Shown: piece after piece, positions 54,808 through 63,673 of the stretch
How the letters are laid out: each line of letters begins with the position of its first letter
Numbering within the stretch: position 1 is the stretch's first letter
Assembly: GCA_021808545.1 (NCBI GenBank)
Contig: JAKBBM010000002.1
Span: forward strand, 1-64,000
Reading direction: 5' to 3'
Length of the DNA: 64,000 nucleotides
DNA from: Pseudomonadota bacterium
Lineage (GTDB): Bacteria > Pseudomonadota > Alphaproteobacteria > Acetobacterales > Acetobacteraceae
The notes under the pieces: generated by a model
Databases searched by the model: none
The model's input: only the letters and a program-made list of their open reading frames with translations
Told to the model about the DNA's origin: nothing
Translations under genes and position numbers: made by a program

Positions 54808-56394
54808 TTGCTCGTCAACCTGCTGCCGGTGGCGCTGATCTTCGCGGCGTTGCTGTATCTGGACCAATACCAGCAAGGGCTGGTGGCGGCCGAAGTCTCC
54901 GCCTTGCGCGAACAAGCCCGGATTTACGCCGGAGCCATCGGCCAGTCCGCCGTGCAGGAAAATAACGGCCAACCCGCGATCAACCCCGATTTGGCGCAAC
55001 CGCTGCTCTATTCCCTGACCGCGCCCACCCCCAACGCCCAGGCGCTGATTTACGGGCCCGATGGCGAGAAGATCGCCAATTCGCGCGTGCATCCAGGATC
55101 GGGCGGCGCCATCGTGACCGAGCCACTGGCCACTCCGCCACCGCCTGGCCTGTTCAGCCGGGCCATCGATTTCATCTATGACCATCTCTCCGGGTCGATC
55201 GCCGGCAATGAGGATGAATCCGGGCTGATCGGTTCGGGCGCTGGGGAAAACCCAGACACGCTGGGCTGGCAACCCGCCCCGCGCGAGGCGCTGCAGCTTA
55301 CCGCCACGGCGCCGGGGCAGAATGCGCCGCCCTTCATCCGGCGGGATGCGCATGGCGTGCTGCTGATCACCGTGGCCGAGCCCATTATGCACAGCCAGCA
55401 AATGCTGGGCACCGTGCTGCTGACGCGCGAAGCCAGCGCGGTGGACCGCGCCGTGCTCTCGGTGCGCATTTCCATCCTTGGCCTGTTCGCGCTGGCGCTG
55501 GCGCTGACCGTCATCGTCTCCTTCTATCTCTCACGTACCATCGCCAGCCCCATCGGGCGGCTGGCCCAGGCCGCCGAGCGGCTGCGCGAGGGCAGGGCGC
55601 GCGCCCAGGCCCTGCCCAGCGTCATCACCAGCCGCAATGATGAAATCGGCACGCTCGCCCGCACGCTGGAAAGCTCCGCCCAGGCGCTCTGGGCGCGGAT
55701 GGACGCGATCGAGAAATTCGCCGCCGACGTCTCTCACGAGATCAAGAACCCACTTTCCTCCATCCGCTCGGCCATCGAGACGCTGGCCCGGGTTGAGGAT
55801 CCGGCCCGCGCCTCACGACTGCTGGCCATCATTACCCAGGATGTGGCGCGGCTGGACCGGCTGATCACCGATATCTCCGACAGCTCCCGGCTCGATTCCG
55901 AATTGTCGCGCTCGCGCTACGAGATCGTCGATATGGCGCGCATACTCGCCGCCCTGGCCGAGATCAACGACGCGACCCGCAAGGAAGACGGCGCCTTCGT
56001 GACCGTGGACGCCCCGGCCGAGGGGCTGTTCGTGCGCGGCTCGGAAACCCGGCTGGTGCAGGTGCTGCGCAACCTGATCGGCAATGCCATCTCCTTCAGC
56101 CCGGCCAGGGGCAAAATCATCCTGCGCGGGCGCGAGACGGGGGGGATGATCGAGCTGGCGGTGGAAGATGAGGGACCCGGCATTCCCGACGGCAAGCTCG
56201 ATTCCATTTTCGACCGGTTTTATTCCGAGCGCCCGCAATCAGAGCAGTTCGGCAGCCATTCGGGGCTTGGGCTGTCCATCTCGCGCCAGATTGTCGAGGC
56301 GCATCAGGGCCGCATTTCGGCCGAGAACCGGCGCGATGAGGATGGGCACATTATCGGCGCGCGTTTCGTGATAAGGCTGCCGAGAGCCGGATGA
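54808..56394 (+). CDS. chvG: Sensor histidine kinase ChvG
   Basis: Membrane kinase partner of ChvI. From TTG 54808 it has about 528 residues: a membrane helix (about 1-18), a periplasmic loop (about 20-215), a second helix (about 218-240), a HAMP linker (about 241-300), the phosphoacceptor H310 in DVSHEIKNPLSS, and an ATPase with N box NLIGNAISFS, DEGPGIPD and GLGLSISRQIV. The frame is open back to CTG 54760, and the 16 codons before TTG 54808 encode HKSRLSRLLRDI, a natural N terminus, but no ATG, GTG or TTG lies there. CTG 54766 has AAGGAT at ideal spacing (see findings). The usual next genes, hprK and PTS genes, are absent. Confidence 0.92.
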   Translation: MLVNLLPVALIFAALLYLDQYQQGLVAAEVSALREQARIYAGAIGQSAVQENNGQPAINPDLAQPLLYSLTAPTPNAQALIYGPDGEKIANSRVHPGSGGAIVTEPLATPPPPGLFSRAIDFIYDHLSGSIAGNEDESGLIGSGAGENPDTLGWQPAPREALQLTATAPGQNAPPFIRRDAHGVLLITVAEPIMHSQQMLGTVLLTREASAVDRAVLSVRISILGLFALALALTVIVSFYLSRTIASPIGRLAQAAERLREGRARAQALPSVITSRNDEIGTLARTLESSAQALWARMDAIEKFAADVSHEIKNPLSSIRSAIETLARVEDPARASRLLAIITQDVARLDRLITDISDSSRLDSELSRSRYEIVDMARILAALAEINDATRKEDGAFVTVDAPAEGLFVRGSETRLVQVLRNLIGNAISFSPARGKIILRGRETGGMIELAVEDEGPGIPDGKLDSIFDRFYSERPQSEQFGSHSGLGLSISRQIVEAHQGRISAENRRDEDGHIIGARFVIRLPRAG

Positions 56395-56395
56395 C

Positions 56396-56428
56396 ATGAG
56401 GGGCAATCGTCTGCACGATTGCCCTCAT
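56396..56428. terminator. Hairpin between convergent chvG and tlyA
   Basis: ATGAGGGGCAATCG and CGATTGCCCTCAT form a 13-bp stem with a single bulged G and a TCTGCA loop, starting immediately after the chvG stop. No T tract; a bidirectional Rho-assisted terminator is likely. Confidence 0.65.
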
Positions 56429-56467
56429 GTCTGAATCCGGATCTATATCAATACCTTATACCAGCGG

Positions 56468-57223
56468 TTAGACCCCGCCCGCAGCGCCCTGATACTGCGC
56501 CGCGATCAGAAATTCCACATTGCCTTCCGGCCCCTTAATGGGGCTGGGGGTTATGCCCAGCACATGCCAGCCGGGCAGGGCGGCGAACCAATCGTTAATG
56601 TGGGCGCAGACCTGTTCATGCACCGCCGGATCGCGCACCACCCCGCCCTTGCCAACCTGGGCGGGCCCGGCTTCGAATTGCGGCTTGATCAGCGCCACGG
56701 CGAACGCCCCCGGCGCGCAAAGCGAGAGCCCCGCCGGCAGCACGGTGCGCAGGCCGATAAAGCTTGCATCGCACACCAGAACGCCAATGGGATCGGGGAT
56801 GAGGTCGGCCGTGAGATACCGGGCATTGGTCTTTTCCAGCACCACGACACGCGCATCGGAGCGCAGCTTCCAGGCGAGCTGGCCATGCCCCACATCCACC
56901 GCATAAACTTTCGCGGCATCTTGGGCGAGCAGCACATCGGTAAAACCGCCGGTGGAAGCTCCTACATCGAGCCCAATGCGCCCGGCTGGGGTGAGGCCAA
57001 AATGCGCCAGCCCGTGCGCCAGCTTAAGCCCGCCGCGCGAAACCCAAGGGTGGTCCTGCCCCTTCACGCTGAGCGCGGCATCCGCCGCCAGAAGATCGCC
57101 CGGTTTTTGCACGCGCTTGGTGCCGGCATAAACGAGCCCGGCCATGATCAGCGCCTGCGCCTTGGCGCGGGATTCGGCAAGGCCGGTCTCAACCAGCTTA
57201 AGATCGGCACGCTGGCGGGCCAT
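56468..57223 (-). CDS. tlyA: TlyA family rRNA methyltransferase
   Basis: The 251-residue protein has an N-terminal S4 RNA-binding domain (about 3-60, RADLKLVETGLAESRAKAQALI) and an FtsJ-like methyltransferase domain with SAM motif LDVGASTGGFTDVLL at about 85-100, CDASFIGLR and ALIKPQFEAG. Relatives 2'-O-methylate 16S and/or 23S rRNA; older names call them hemolysins. ATG 57223 overlaps the DUF167 stop by one base. Last gene of the thiolase-DUF167-tlyA series. Confidence 0.93.
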   Translation of the reverse strand: MARQRADLKLVETGLAESRAKAQALIMAGLVYAGTKRVQKPGDLLAADAALSVKGQDHPWVSRGGLKLAHGLAHFGLTPAGRIGLDVGASTGGFTDVLLAQDAAKVYAVDVGHGQLAWKLRSDARVVVLEKTNARYLTADLIPDPIGVLVCDASFIGLRTVLPAGLSLCAPGAFAVALIKPQFEAGPAQVGKGGVVRDPAVHEQVCAHINDWFAALPGWHVLGITPSPIKGPEGNVEFLIAAQYQGAAGGV

Positions 57224-57534
57224 CAATTTACCTCTGGGATGGTCACCAGTGTGGTGACGATGAATTTCTTGTCTCGCGCGGCCCCGCCGGCGGCCAGGGT
57301 AATATCGGCCCCGCGCACGCCAAGCCAGCCCGCCAGGGCGGCGATGATCGCCTCATTCGCCCGCCCATCCTCAGGCGGGGCCGCAACCGAGACCTTCAGC
57401 CGCGCATCAGGCCAGCCCGGTGCGGCCGCCGCCGGCAGCACCGGGCCGATTTGGGTGCGGCGCGCGCCGGGTTGCGCCTTCACGGCAAGGACAAGCCCCG
57501 CCGGAGCGCGCAACCAGAACGCGCCATCGCTCAT
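57223..57534 (-). CDS. DUF167 (YggU) family protein
   Basis: A 103-residue small protein with the DUF167 features LAVKAQPGARRTQIGPV, LKVSVAAPPEDGRANEAIIAALA and ITLAAGGAARDKKFIV. Function is not established; YggU-type folds suggest nucleic-acid or small-ligand contact. ATG 57534 overlaps the thiolase stop by four bases (ATGA), and its own stop overlaps the tlyA start. Translational coupling is likely on both sides. Confidence 0.9.
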   Translation of the reverse strand: MSDGAFWLRAPAGLVLAVKAQPGARRTQIGPVLPAAAAPGWPDARLKVSVAAPPEDGRANEAIIAALAGWLGVRGADITLAAGGAARDKKFIVTTLVTIPEVN

Positions 57535-58709
57535 ACGCGCTCGAAAATGGCGGCAATCCCCTGGCCGCCGCCAATGCACATCGTCACCAGCGCATAACGG
57601 CCGCCAATACGCTGTAGCTCATAAAGCGCCTTCACGGTGAGAATGGCGCCGGTCGCGCCAATGGGGTGGCCCAGCGCCACCGCGCCGCCATTGGGGTTAA
57701 CCTTGGCCGGGTCGAACCCCAGATCCTGGCTTACCGCGCAAGCCTGGGCGGCGAATGCCTCGTTGGACTCGATCACATCCAGATCGGCGACGGAAAGCCC
57801 CGCCTTCTTCAGCGCCATCTTGGTTGCCGGAATGGGGCCAAGACCCATGACACCCGGCTCCACGCCGGCATGGCCATACGCCACCAGCCGGGCGAGCGGC
57901 TTGGCGTTGCGGCGGGCAACTTCCTTGCCGCTGGCCAGAATCACGGCCGCCGCGCCATCGTTCAGCGAGGAGGCGTTGCCCGCGGTCACCGTGCCGTCTT
58001 TCTGGAAGGCGGCCTTCAGCCCGGCTAGATTTTCCAGCGAGGCCTCGGCGCGCGGATGCTCATCCGTATCGAACAAAACGGTGCCCTTGCGCGATTTCAG
58101 CTCAACCGGGGCGATCTGGTCCTTGAACCGGCCCGCCGCGATGGCCGCCGCCGCGCGATGGTGCGATTCCACCGAAAATTGGTCCTGCATCTCGCGGGTA
58201 ATGTGGCAGCGCTTGGCCACGTTTTCAGCCGTGATCCCCATATGGCCGCCGCCAAACGGATCGTTCAGCGCACCGACCATCATGTCGATCACCTTGGAAT
58301 CGCCAAGCCGGGCCCCCCAACGCTCGCTCGGCAGCATATAGCCGCTGCGGCTCATCGATTCAGCCCCGCCGCCCAGCGCGATGTCGGCATCGCCCAGCAT
58401 GATGCTCTGCGCCGCGGAAATGATGGCCTGCAGACCCGAGCCGCACAGGCGGTTGAGCGTAAGGGCGGGGGTTTCCACCGGAATCCCGGCCTCCACCGCG
58501 CAGACGCGGGAGAGATACATATCCCGCGCCTCGGTATGGATGACATTGCCCATCACCACATGCTGGATTTCCGCCGCCTCGACCCCTCCCTTGGCCAGAG
58601 CCGCGCGGATCGCGGTCTCGCCCAGCTTGGTGGGGGCAATGTCTTTCAGCGCCTTGCCGTAATCGCCAATGGCGGTGCGCTGGCCAGAGAGAACATAGAC
58701 GTCTGACAT
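57531..58709 (-). CDS. Acetyl-CoA C-acetyltransferase (thiolase)
   Basis: Condenses two acetyl-CoA (or cleaves acetoacetyl-CoA), for polyhydroxybutyrate, ketone or fatty-acid pathways. The 392-residue protein has the nucleophilic Cys in LNRLCGSGLQAI at about 89, the active-site histidine region NGGAVALGHPIGATGA, and the second Cys in CIGGGQG near the C terminus. ATG 58709 has AAGGAT upstream. It heads a tight series with DUF167 and tlyA, whose functions are unrelated. No phaB or phaC is in the window, so the pathway role is open. Confidence 0.93.
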   Translation of the reverse strand: MSDVYVLSGQRTAIGDYGKALKDIAPTKLGETAIRAALAKGGVEAAEIQHVVMGNVIHTEARDMYLSRVCAVEAGIPVETPALTLNRLCGSGLQAIISAAQSIMLGDADIALGGGAESMSRSGYMLPSERWGARLGDSKVIDMMVGALNDPFGGGHMGITAENVAKRCHITREMQDQFSVESHHRAAAAIAAGRFKDQIAPVELKSRKGTVLFDTDEHPRAEASLENLAGLKAAFQKDGTVTAGNASSLNDGAAAVILASGKEVARRNAKPLARLVAYGHAGVEPGVMGLGPIPATKMALKKAGLSVADLDVIESNEAFAAQACAVSQDLGFDPAKVNPNGGAVALGHPIGATGAILTVKALYELQRIGGRYALVTMCIGGGQGIAAIFERV

Positions 58710-58790
58710 GGTCGATCCTTTGCGTGTTTTTGCGTTGCAGCGAGCATAAGACACAGGTCCGGCGGCAGGCAAATCAGCCGAAATACGCGC

Positions 58791-60362
58791 TCAGGGCTGA
58801 AGCGCGGCGGGCAAAAACGAGGCATAATGCCGCCAGCGCCCCAAGGCATCGCGGTACAAAGGCTGGCGTACCTGGTGCCAGCTTGCCGTACGCACGGGTC
58901 TTTGCGTACGATGGAAATCGAGACAGGCGGGCTCCCAGTCAAGCCCCAGAAATTCGATCAGCCGGCGCGACTGCGACTCGGGATCGGCCAAAAGATCCTC
59001 ATAACGCAGGGTCATGTGCGCCAGCGGCAGCACGGCGCGCCAATGATCCGCCAGCCGCGCGGTGCCGGCGATGCGCGCGGCGCAATCCTCAAGGTCGGTA
59101 TCAAAGCCCAAGGGCCGGGCAAAATTCTGAAAAAAGCAGGAAATGGCGACATCACGCGCATCGCGCTCACAAAAAATCACGCGCGCATGGGGAAATAAGG
59201 CCGCGATCAACCCGAGCTGGAAAATATTGTCGGGCATTTTGTCGATGATGCGTTCAGCCCCCGGGGCCTGGGCCAAAAGCGGGGCAAGATAATCGCGTGC
59301 GGCCCCAGCCAGGGCGGCTTTGCTCCAGGCCGGATTTGGTGCCCAGCCAAGCCGGGCCGCCACAGCACCAATGCCGGGCTGCTCGCCCGCGCCATGCACC
59401 CTGGAATGGCTGGCGGCGATTTGCTCGAACAAGGTAGAGCCCGCACGCGGCATGCCCAGGATAAAAACCGGCGCGGGCGAGGGATCTCCCTGCGCCGCCC
59501 GGGCGGCAAACCCGTCCGCTGGGAAGGCCGCGATGATCCGCTCGATATCGGCCGCGAAACGGGCACGCTCAAAGCCAATACCGGCCTGCGCCTGGGCCGT
59601 GCGCAGCAATTGGTTGGCGGCACGGGCATGGCCAAAGGCGGCCTCATACCGCCCCATCGCCTCCGCCTGGCGGGCCATGGCAAAAAGCAGCCCGGGGCGC
59701 TCAGCCGGCGGGGTCCGCGCGTCTGCCACGCGCACGGCCAATGTTTCCAGTGCCGTTTCATTCGCCGCCGGGCGCAAGGCGGCCAAATGGCGCTGCGCCT
59801 CGCCCAAGGTAGGCGCCAGGGCCACGGCGCGGGACAAGGCCTCCTCGGCCGCCGGCAAATCACCCAGCATGGCGAGCGTGATCCCCAGATCCATCCAGGC
59901 CACGGCCCAATCCGGCAGGGCCGCCACCGCCGCACGCAATTGCTCTGCCGCCTCGGCCTCGCGCTGGGCCAGACGCAAGGCCAAGCCAAGCCCATGATGC
60001 GCCCCAGCGAAACCCGGGTGCCGCCGCAAGGCCTCGCCATAGGCCGCGATGGCCGCTTCAATCTGCCCGCTGAGGCGGCAGGCATTGCCCAACGCGTAAT
60101 GCCCGCCCGCATGGGCCGCATGCCGCTTTGTCAGGCGCTGCAACAGGGTAATCGCCTCATCGGCGCGGCCACGATCGGTGAGCAATTCGCCCAGCAGGCA
60201 AGCCGCCTCTGGCTCATCCGCGGTTTCATGCAGGATCTGGCGAAACAGCGCCTCGGCCTCATCCAGCCGCCCCGCTCGGTACAAGCCAGCCCCTTGTGCC
60301 AGCCGGGCCTGATGATGCGCCGGATTGAGTTTGGCCTGGCGGCGGCGTTCCTGTCTGTTCAT
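58791..60362 (-). CDS. TPR-repeat protein with C-terminal sulfotransferase domain
   Basis: The 523-residue protein has an N-terminal array of TPR-like repeats (about 25-200, e.g. GLYRAGRLDEAEALFRQIL and GITLAMLGDLPAAEEALSRA) and a C-terminal sulfotransferase fold (about 290-515). The PAPS-binding 5' loop is FILGMPRAGSTLFEQI, and LRYEDLLADPESQSRRLIEFLG and RPVRTAS are typical of the tyrosylprotein-sulfotransferase-like family. Likely transfers sulfate to a protein or glycan; the target is unknown. ATG 60362 follows a terminator by about 25 bases, leaving almost no room for a promoter of its own beyond the sRNA terminator. Confidence 0.88.
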   Translation of the reverse strand: MNRQERRRQAKLNPAHHQARLAQGAGLYRAGRLDEAEALFRQILHETADEPEAACLLGELLTDRGRADEAITLLQRLTKRHAAHAGGHYALGNACRLSGQIEAAIAAYGEALRRHPGFAGAHHGLGLALRLAQREAEAAEQLRAAVAALPDWAVAWMDLGITLAMLGDLPAAEEALSRAVALAPTLGEAQRHLAALRPAANETALETLAVRVADARTPPAERPGLLFAMARQAEAMGRYEAAFGHARAANQLLRTAQAQAGIGFERARFAADIERIIAAFPADGFAARAAQGDPSPAPVFILGMPRAGSTLFEQIAASHSRVHGAGEQPGIGAVAARLGWAPNPAWSKAALAGAARDYLAPLLAQAPGAERIIDKMPDNIFQLGLIAALFPHARVIFCERDARDVAISCFFQNFARPLGFDTDLEDCAARIAGTARLADHWRAVLPLAHMTLRYEDLLADPESQSRRLIEFLGLDWEPACLDFHRTQRPVRTASWHQVRQPLYRDALGRWRHYASFLPAALQP

Positions 60363-60384
60363 GCCCCAGGCTAGCGCGGCGGCC

Positions 60385-60421
60385 AAAAGAAAAAAACCCG
60401 CCGACCTTGCGGCCAGCGGGT
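60385..60421 (-). terminator. Rho-independent terminator of the sRNA candidate
   Basis: Minus-strand stem ACCCGC-T-GGCC/GGTC-G-GCGGGT closed by a GCAA tetraloop and followed by seven T residues, then C and TTTT. A textbook intrinsic terminator. Confidence 0.9.
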
Positions 60422-60519
60422 CAAGTCAACAGGGAGGCTTCACGTCTGGGAGACGTTGGGACCGAAGTCCCACGCCGGCCCCCGAAGGGACCGGAGGATG
60501 TCCGGCTCGCACCGGACAT
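60390..60519 (-). ncRNA. Candidate trans-acting small RNA
   Basis: On the minus strand a TATATA -10 (60529-60524), with a weak TTAAAA 16 bases further upstream, is followed by a compact chain of hairpins. First is ATGTCCGG/CCGGACAT (8 bp). Next comes CCGGTCCC/GGGGCCGG with a TTCG loop, then GGGAC/GTCCC with a TTCG loop, then ACGTCT/AGACGT with a CCC loop, and finally a C-rich single-stranded CCTCCCTGTTGACTTG and the terminator at 60421-60390. C(UUCG)G and C(GNRA)G loops are correct only for minus-strand RNA. The CCTCC and CTCCC motifs resemble anti-Shine-Dalgarno seeds of alphaproteobacterial sRNAs. It fills the gap between the LysR gene and the sulfotransferase gene and encodes no convincing protein. 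Confidence 0.75.
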
Positions 60520-60630
60520 GTTGTATATAAGCCACAAAATAATTTTTTTAAGTGTTAAAATTGTAATGCGCCGTTTCTTGTGTAACGCTTTGTGCCGCAT
60601 TTTTTTAAAATGCCAGCGATTCCGCGCATT

Positions 60631-61542
60631 TCACCCCTTGGGCGCGTTGCGTTCCGCAATAGAATTCACAAGAAAATCACGGAATACGGAGATGCGTTTG
60701 GAATTCCGTAGTTCCTCGGGATAGACGAAATACATATCCACCGTCGGTTTCTTCACATCCGGGAGTACGGGTACCAGGCCCGTTGTATCCTGCACCAGAT
60801 AGTCCGGCACGGTACCGATGCCGATGCCGGCCCGGATACAGACTAGCATGGCCTGGAGCGAATTCACCTCCAGCACGCCCCGGCGCGGCGAGCCGTCCTT
60901 GCGGCCAATTTCACCCAGCCAATTCACATCCGGCACGGGCGGCTTGCGGTCGCCAAACAAAACGAGCCTGTGGTGGTCCAGATCCTCAACCGTTTGCGGC
61001 AGGCCATGCGCCTTCACATAATCGGGCGAGGCCCAGATCTGGCTGTGAATTTCGCCCAAATGGCGCTGCACCAGATCCGGCTGGCGGGGCGGGTGCATAC
61101 GGATCGCGACATCGGCCTCACGCATGGCAAGATCGAGATCCGTATCGTCCAGCAGCAGGCTGACCGTGACATCGGGCTGCGCCGCCAAAAACTGCCCCAG
61201 GCGCGGCGCCAGCCAGGTAACGCCGAAACTATGTGTCGTCGTGACCTTCAATCGGCCAACCGGCTTTTCCTTGCTTTCCGAGAGCAGGGCTTCGGTCATC
61301 GCAAGCTTGGCGAAGACCTCGCGCACCGTACGGTTGAGCGCCTCACCCTGTTCGGTCAGGATAAGCCCGCGGGCATGGCGATGAAATAACGGCACGGTCA
61401 GCGCTTCCTCGAGCGCCGAAATCTGGCGTGAAACCGCCGATTGGCTGAGGTTGAGCGTATCACCCGCATGGGTGAAGCTGCCCGCCTCGGCCACCGCGTG
61501 GAAAACCCGCAGCTTATCCCAATCCATTTTCTGTCCGGTCAT
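60631..61542 (-). CDS. LysR-type transcriptional regulator next to trxB
   Basis: The 303-residue protein has an N-terminal helix-turn-helix (about 8-66: LRVFHAVAEAGSFTHAGDTL, LSQSAVSRQISALEEALTVPLFHRH) and a GcvA-like substrate domain with RLKVTTTHSFGVTWLAPRL and DVAIRMHPP. ATG 61542 directly abuts the trxB stop (TAAATG), so it is co-translated with thioredoxin reductase, a pairing seen in other alphaproteobacteria. It may respond to redox state; this is inferred from position only. The sRNA candidate follows it. Confidence 0.92.
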   Translation of the reverse strand: MTGQKMDWDKLRVFHAVAEAGSFTHAGDTLNLSQSAVSRQISALEEALTVPLFHRHARGLILTEQGEALNRTVREVFAKLAMTEALLSESKEKPVGRLKVTTTHSFGVTWLAPRLGQFLAAQPDVTVSLLLDDTDLDLAMREADVAIRMHPPRQPDLVQRHLGEIHSQIWASPDYVKAHGLPQTVEDLDHHRLVLFGDRKPPVPDVNWLGEIGRKDGSPRRGVLEVNSLQAMLVCIRAGIGIGTVPDYLVQDTTGLVPVLPDVKKPTVDMYFVYPEELRNSKRISVFRDFLVNSIAERNAPKG

Positions 61543-62514
<972 letters not shown>

Positions 62515-62641
62515 TCATCATCCGAAAAAATAAAAGTGATGTCCTACATATCCGTTGGCCCGTCCCCGTTACAAGAGAGAGTTGCGCGGTAACCGGTCAT
62601 GCGGCCATTCACAGCCGGGCAAATCAGCCCATATTGATGCC

Positions 62642-63604
62642 ATGCCCTACCCGGTATCGGACCATTGCGACGGAACGCGCTTCTTCAACCCCGAACCCTC
62701 CAACCGCATGACCCGTGGCGGGACCGGGCGGCTGATCAGGAGCCGCTTGCAGCGCGGCCCCGACGGCTGGTCGGCCTGGCCAAAAGCGGTGCCCAACACG
62801 GCACATCCGCCGCCCGGGCCAGATGATACAAGCGCCACCTGGATTGGCCACAGCACGTTCCTGCTGCGCCTGCCGGGGCTTAACATTCTGACGGATCCGG
62901 TTTTTTCCGCCCGCTGCTCGCCCACAAAGCTGGCCGGCCCCAGGCGCGTGCGCGCACCCGGTATGGCGATTGAGGCACTGCCGCGCATCGACCTGATCCT
63001 GCTGTCGCATAATCATTACGACCATATGGATATCCCCGCCTTGCGGCGGATCCGCGCGCATTTTCCGGCGGCCCAGATCGTGACCCTGCTCGGCAATGCG
63101 CCATTTTTGAACAAAAAGCGCCTGCCGGGCGCCATAGAGCTGGATTGGTGGCAGCATGTAACCCTGCATGGGGCGCTGATTACAGCAACCCCGGCGCGGC
63201 ATTTCTCGGCCCGGACCTTATGGGACAGGAATGAGACCTTGTGGGGCGGGTTTCATATAAACCATCGGGGCCAGCGCCTCTATTTCGCCGGGGATACCGG
63301 CTATACGCGCTATTTTGGCGAGATCCGCCACAGGCTGGGCGCACCCGACCTCGCCTTGCTGCCGATCGGCGCCTATGAGCCGCGCTGGTTCATGGCGCCG
63401 GTACATATGGACCCGCAAGATGCGGTGCGCGCCTTTTTGGACTTACAGGCCAGGCGCGCCATCGCCATGCATTTTGGTACGTTTCAGCTTACCGCCGAGG
63501 CGATCGACGCGCCATTACACGCGCTGGCCGGGGCCATGGCCAAAGCAGGCATCGGGCAAGAGGATTTTATGGTCCTGCAGACCGGCGAAAGTTTTGTTTT
63601 TTAA
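62642..63604 (+). CDS. Metallo-beta-lactamase-fold hydrolase (NAPE-PLD/UlaG-like)
   Basis: The 320-residue protein has a metallo-beta-lactamase fold: WIGHSTFLLRLPGLNILTDPVFS near residue 60-85, the metal motif LSHNHYDHMD (HxHxDH), FAGDTGYTRYF and a C-terminal HMDPQDA and AMHFGTF. This composition resembles N-acylphosphatidylethanolamine phospholipase D-like bacterial hydrolases. Substrate (lipid or other ester) is inferred. ATG 62642 fits the family start (MPYPVSDHCDGTRFFNPEP); the longer frame is not needed. Confidence 0.88.
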   Translation: MPYPVSDHCDGTRFFNPEPSNRMTRGGTGRLIRSRLQRGPDGWSAWPKAVPNTAHPPPGPDDTSATWIGHSTFLLRLPGLNILTDPVFSARCSPTKLAGPRRVRAPGMAIEALPRIDLILLSHNHYDHMDIPALRRIRAHFPAAQIVTLLGNAPFLNKKRLPGAIELDWWQHVTLHGALITATPARHFSARTLWDRNETLWGGFHINHRGQRLYFAGDTGYTRYFGEIRHRLGAPDLALLPIGAYEPRWFMAPVHMDPQDAVRAFLDLQARRAIAMHFGTFQLTAEAIDAPLHALAGAMAKAGIGQEDFMVLQTGESFVF

Positions 63605-63611
63605 TCCCGCC

Positions 63612-63665
63612 CAGTGGGGGCTTTTTGAAAAAAGCGCACACACCCCCAAAAACTTTTTTTGTTTT
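63612..63665. terminator. Terminator-like hairpins between the MBL gene and pyc
   Basis: GGGGG pairs with CCCCC around a T/A-rich interior, followed by AAAAAC/GTTTTT. These lie in the 69-base gap between two convergent genes and probably stop transcription from both sides. Confidence 0.5.
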
Positions 63666-63673
63666 TGAGTGGA

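Noticed and set aside
60407-60724. Plus-strand open frames across the sRNA and the end of the LysR gene
   Set aside because: They cross the hairpin chain and have no convincing protein pattern.
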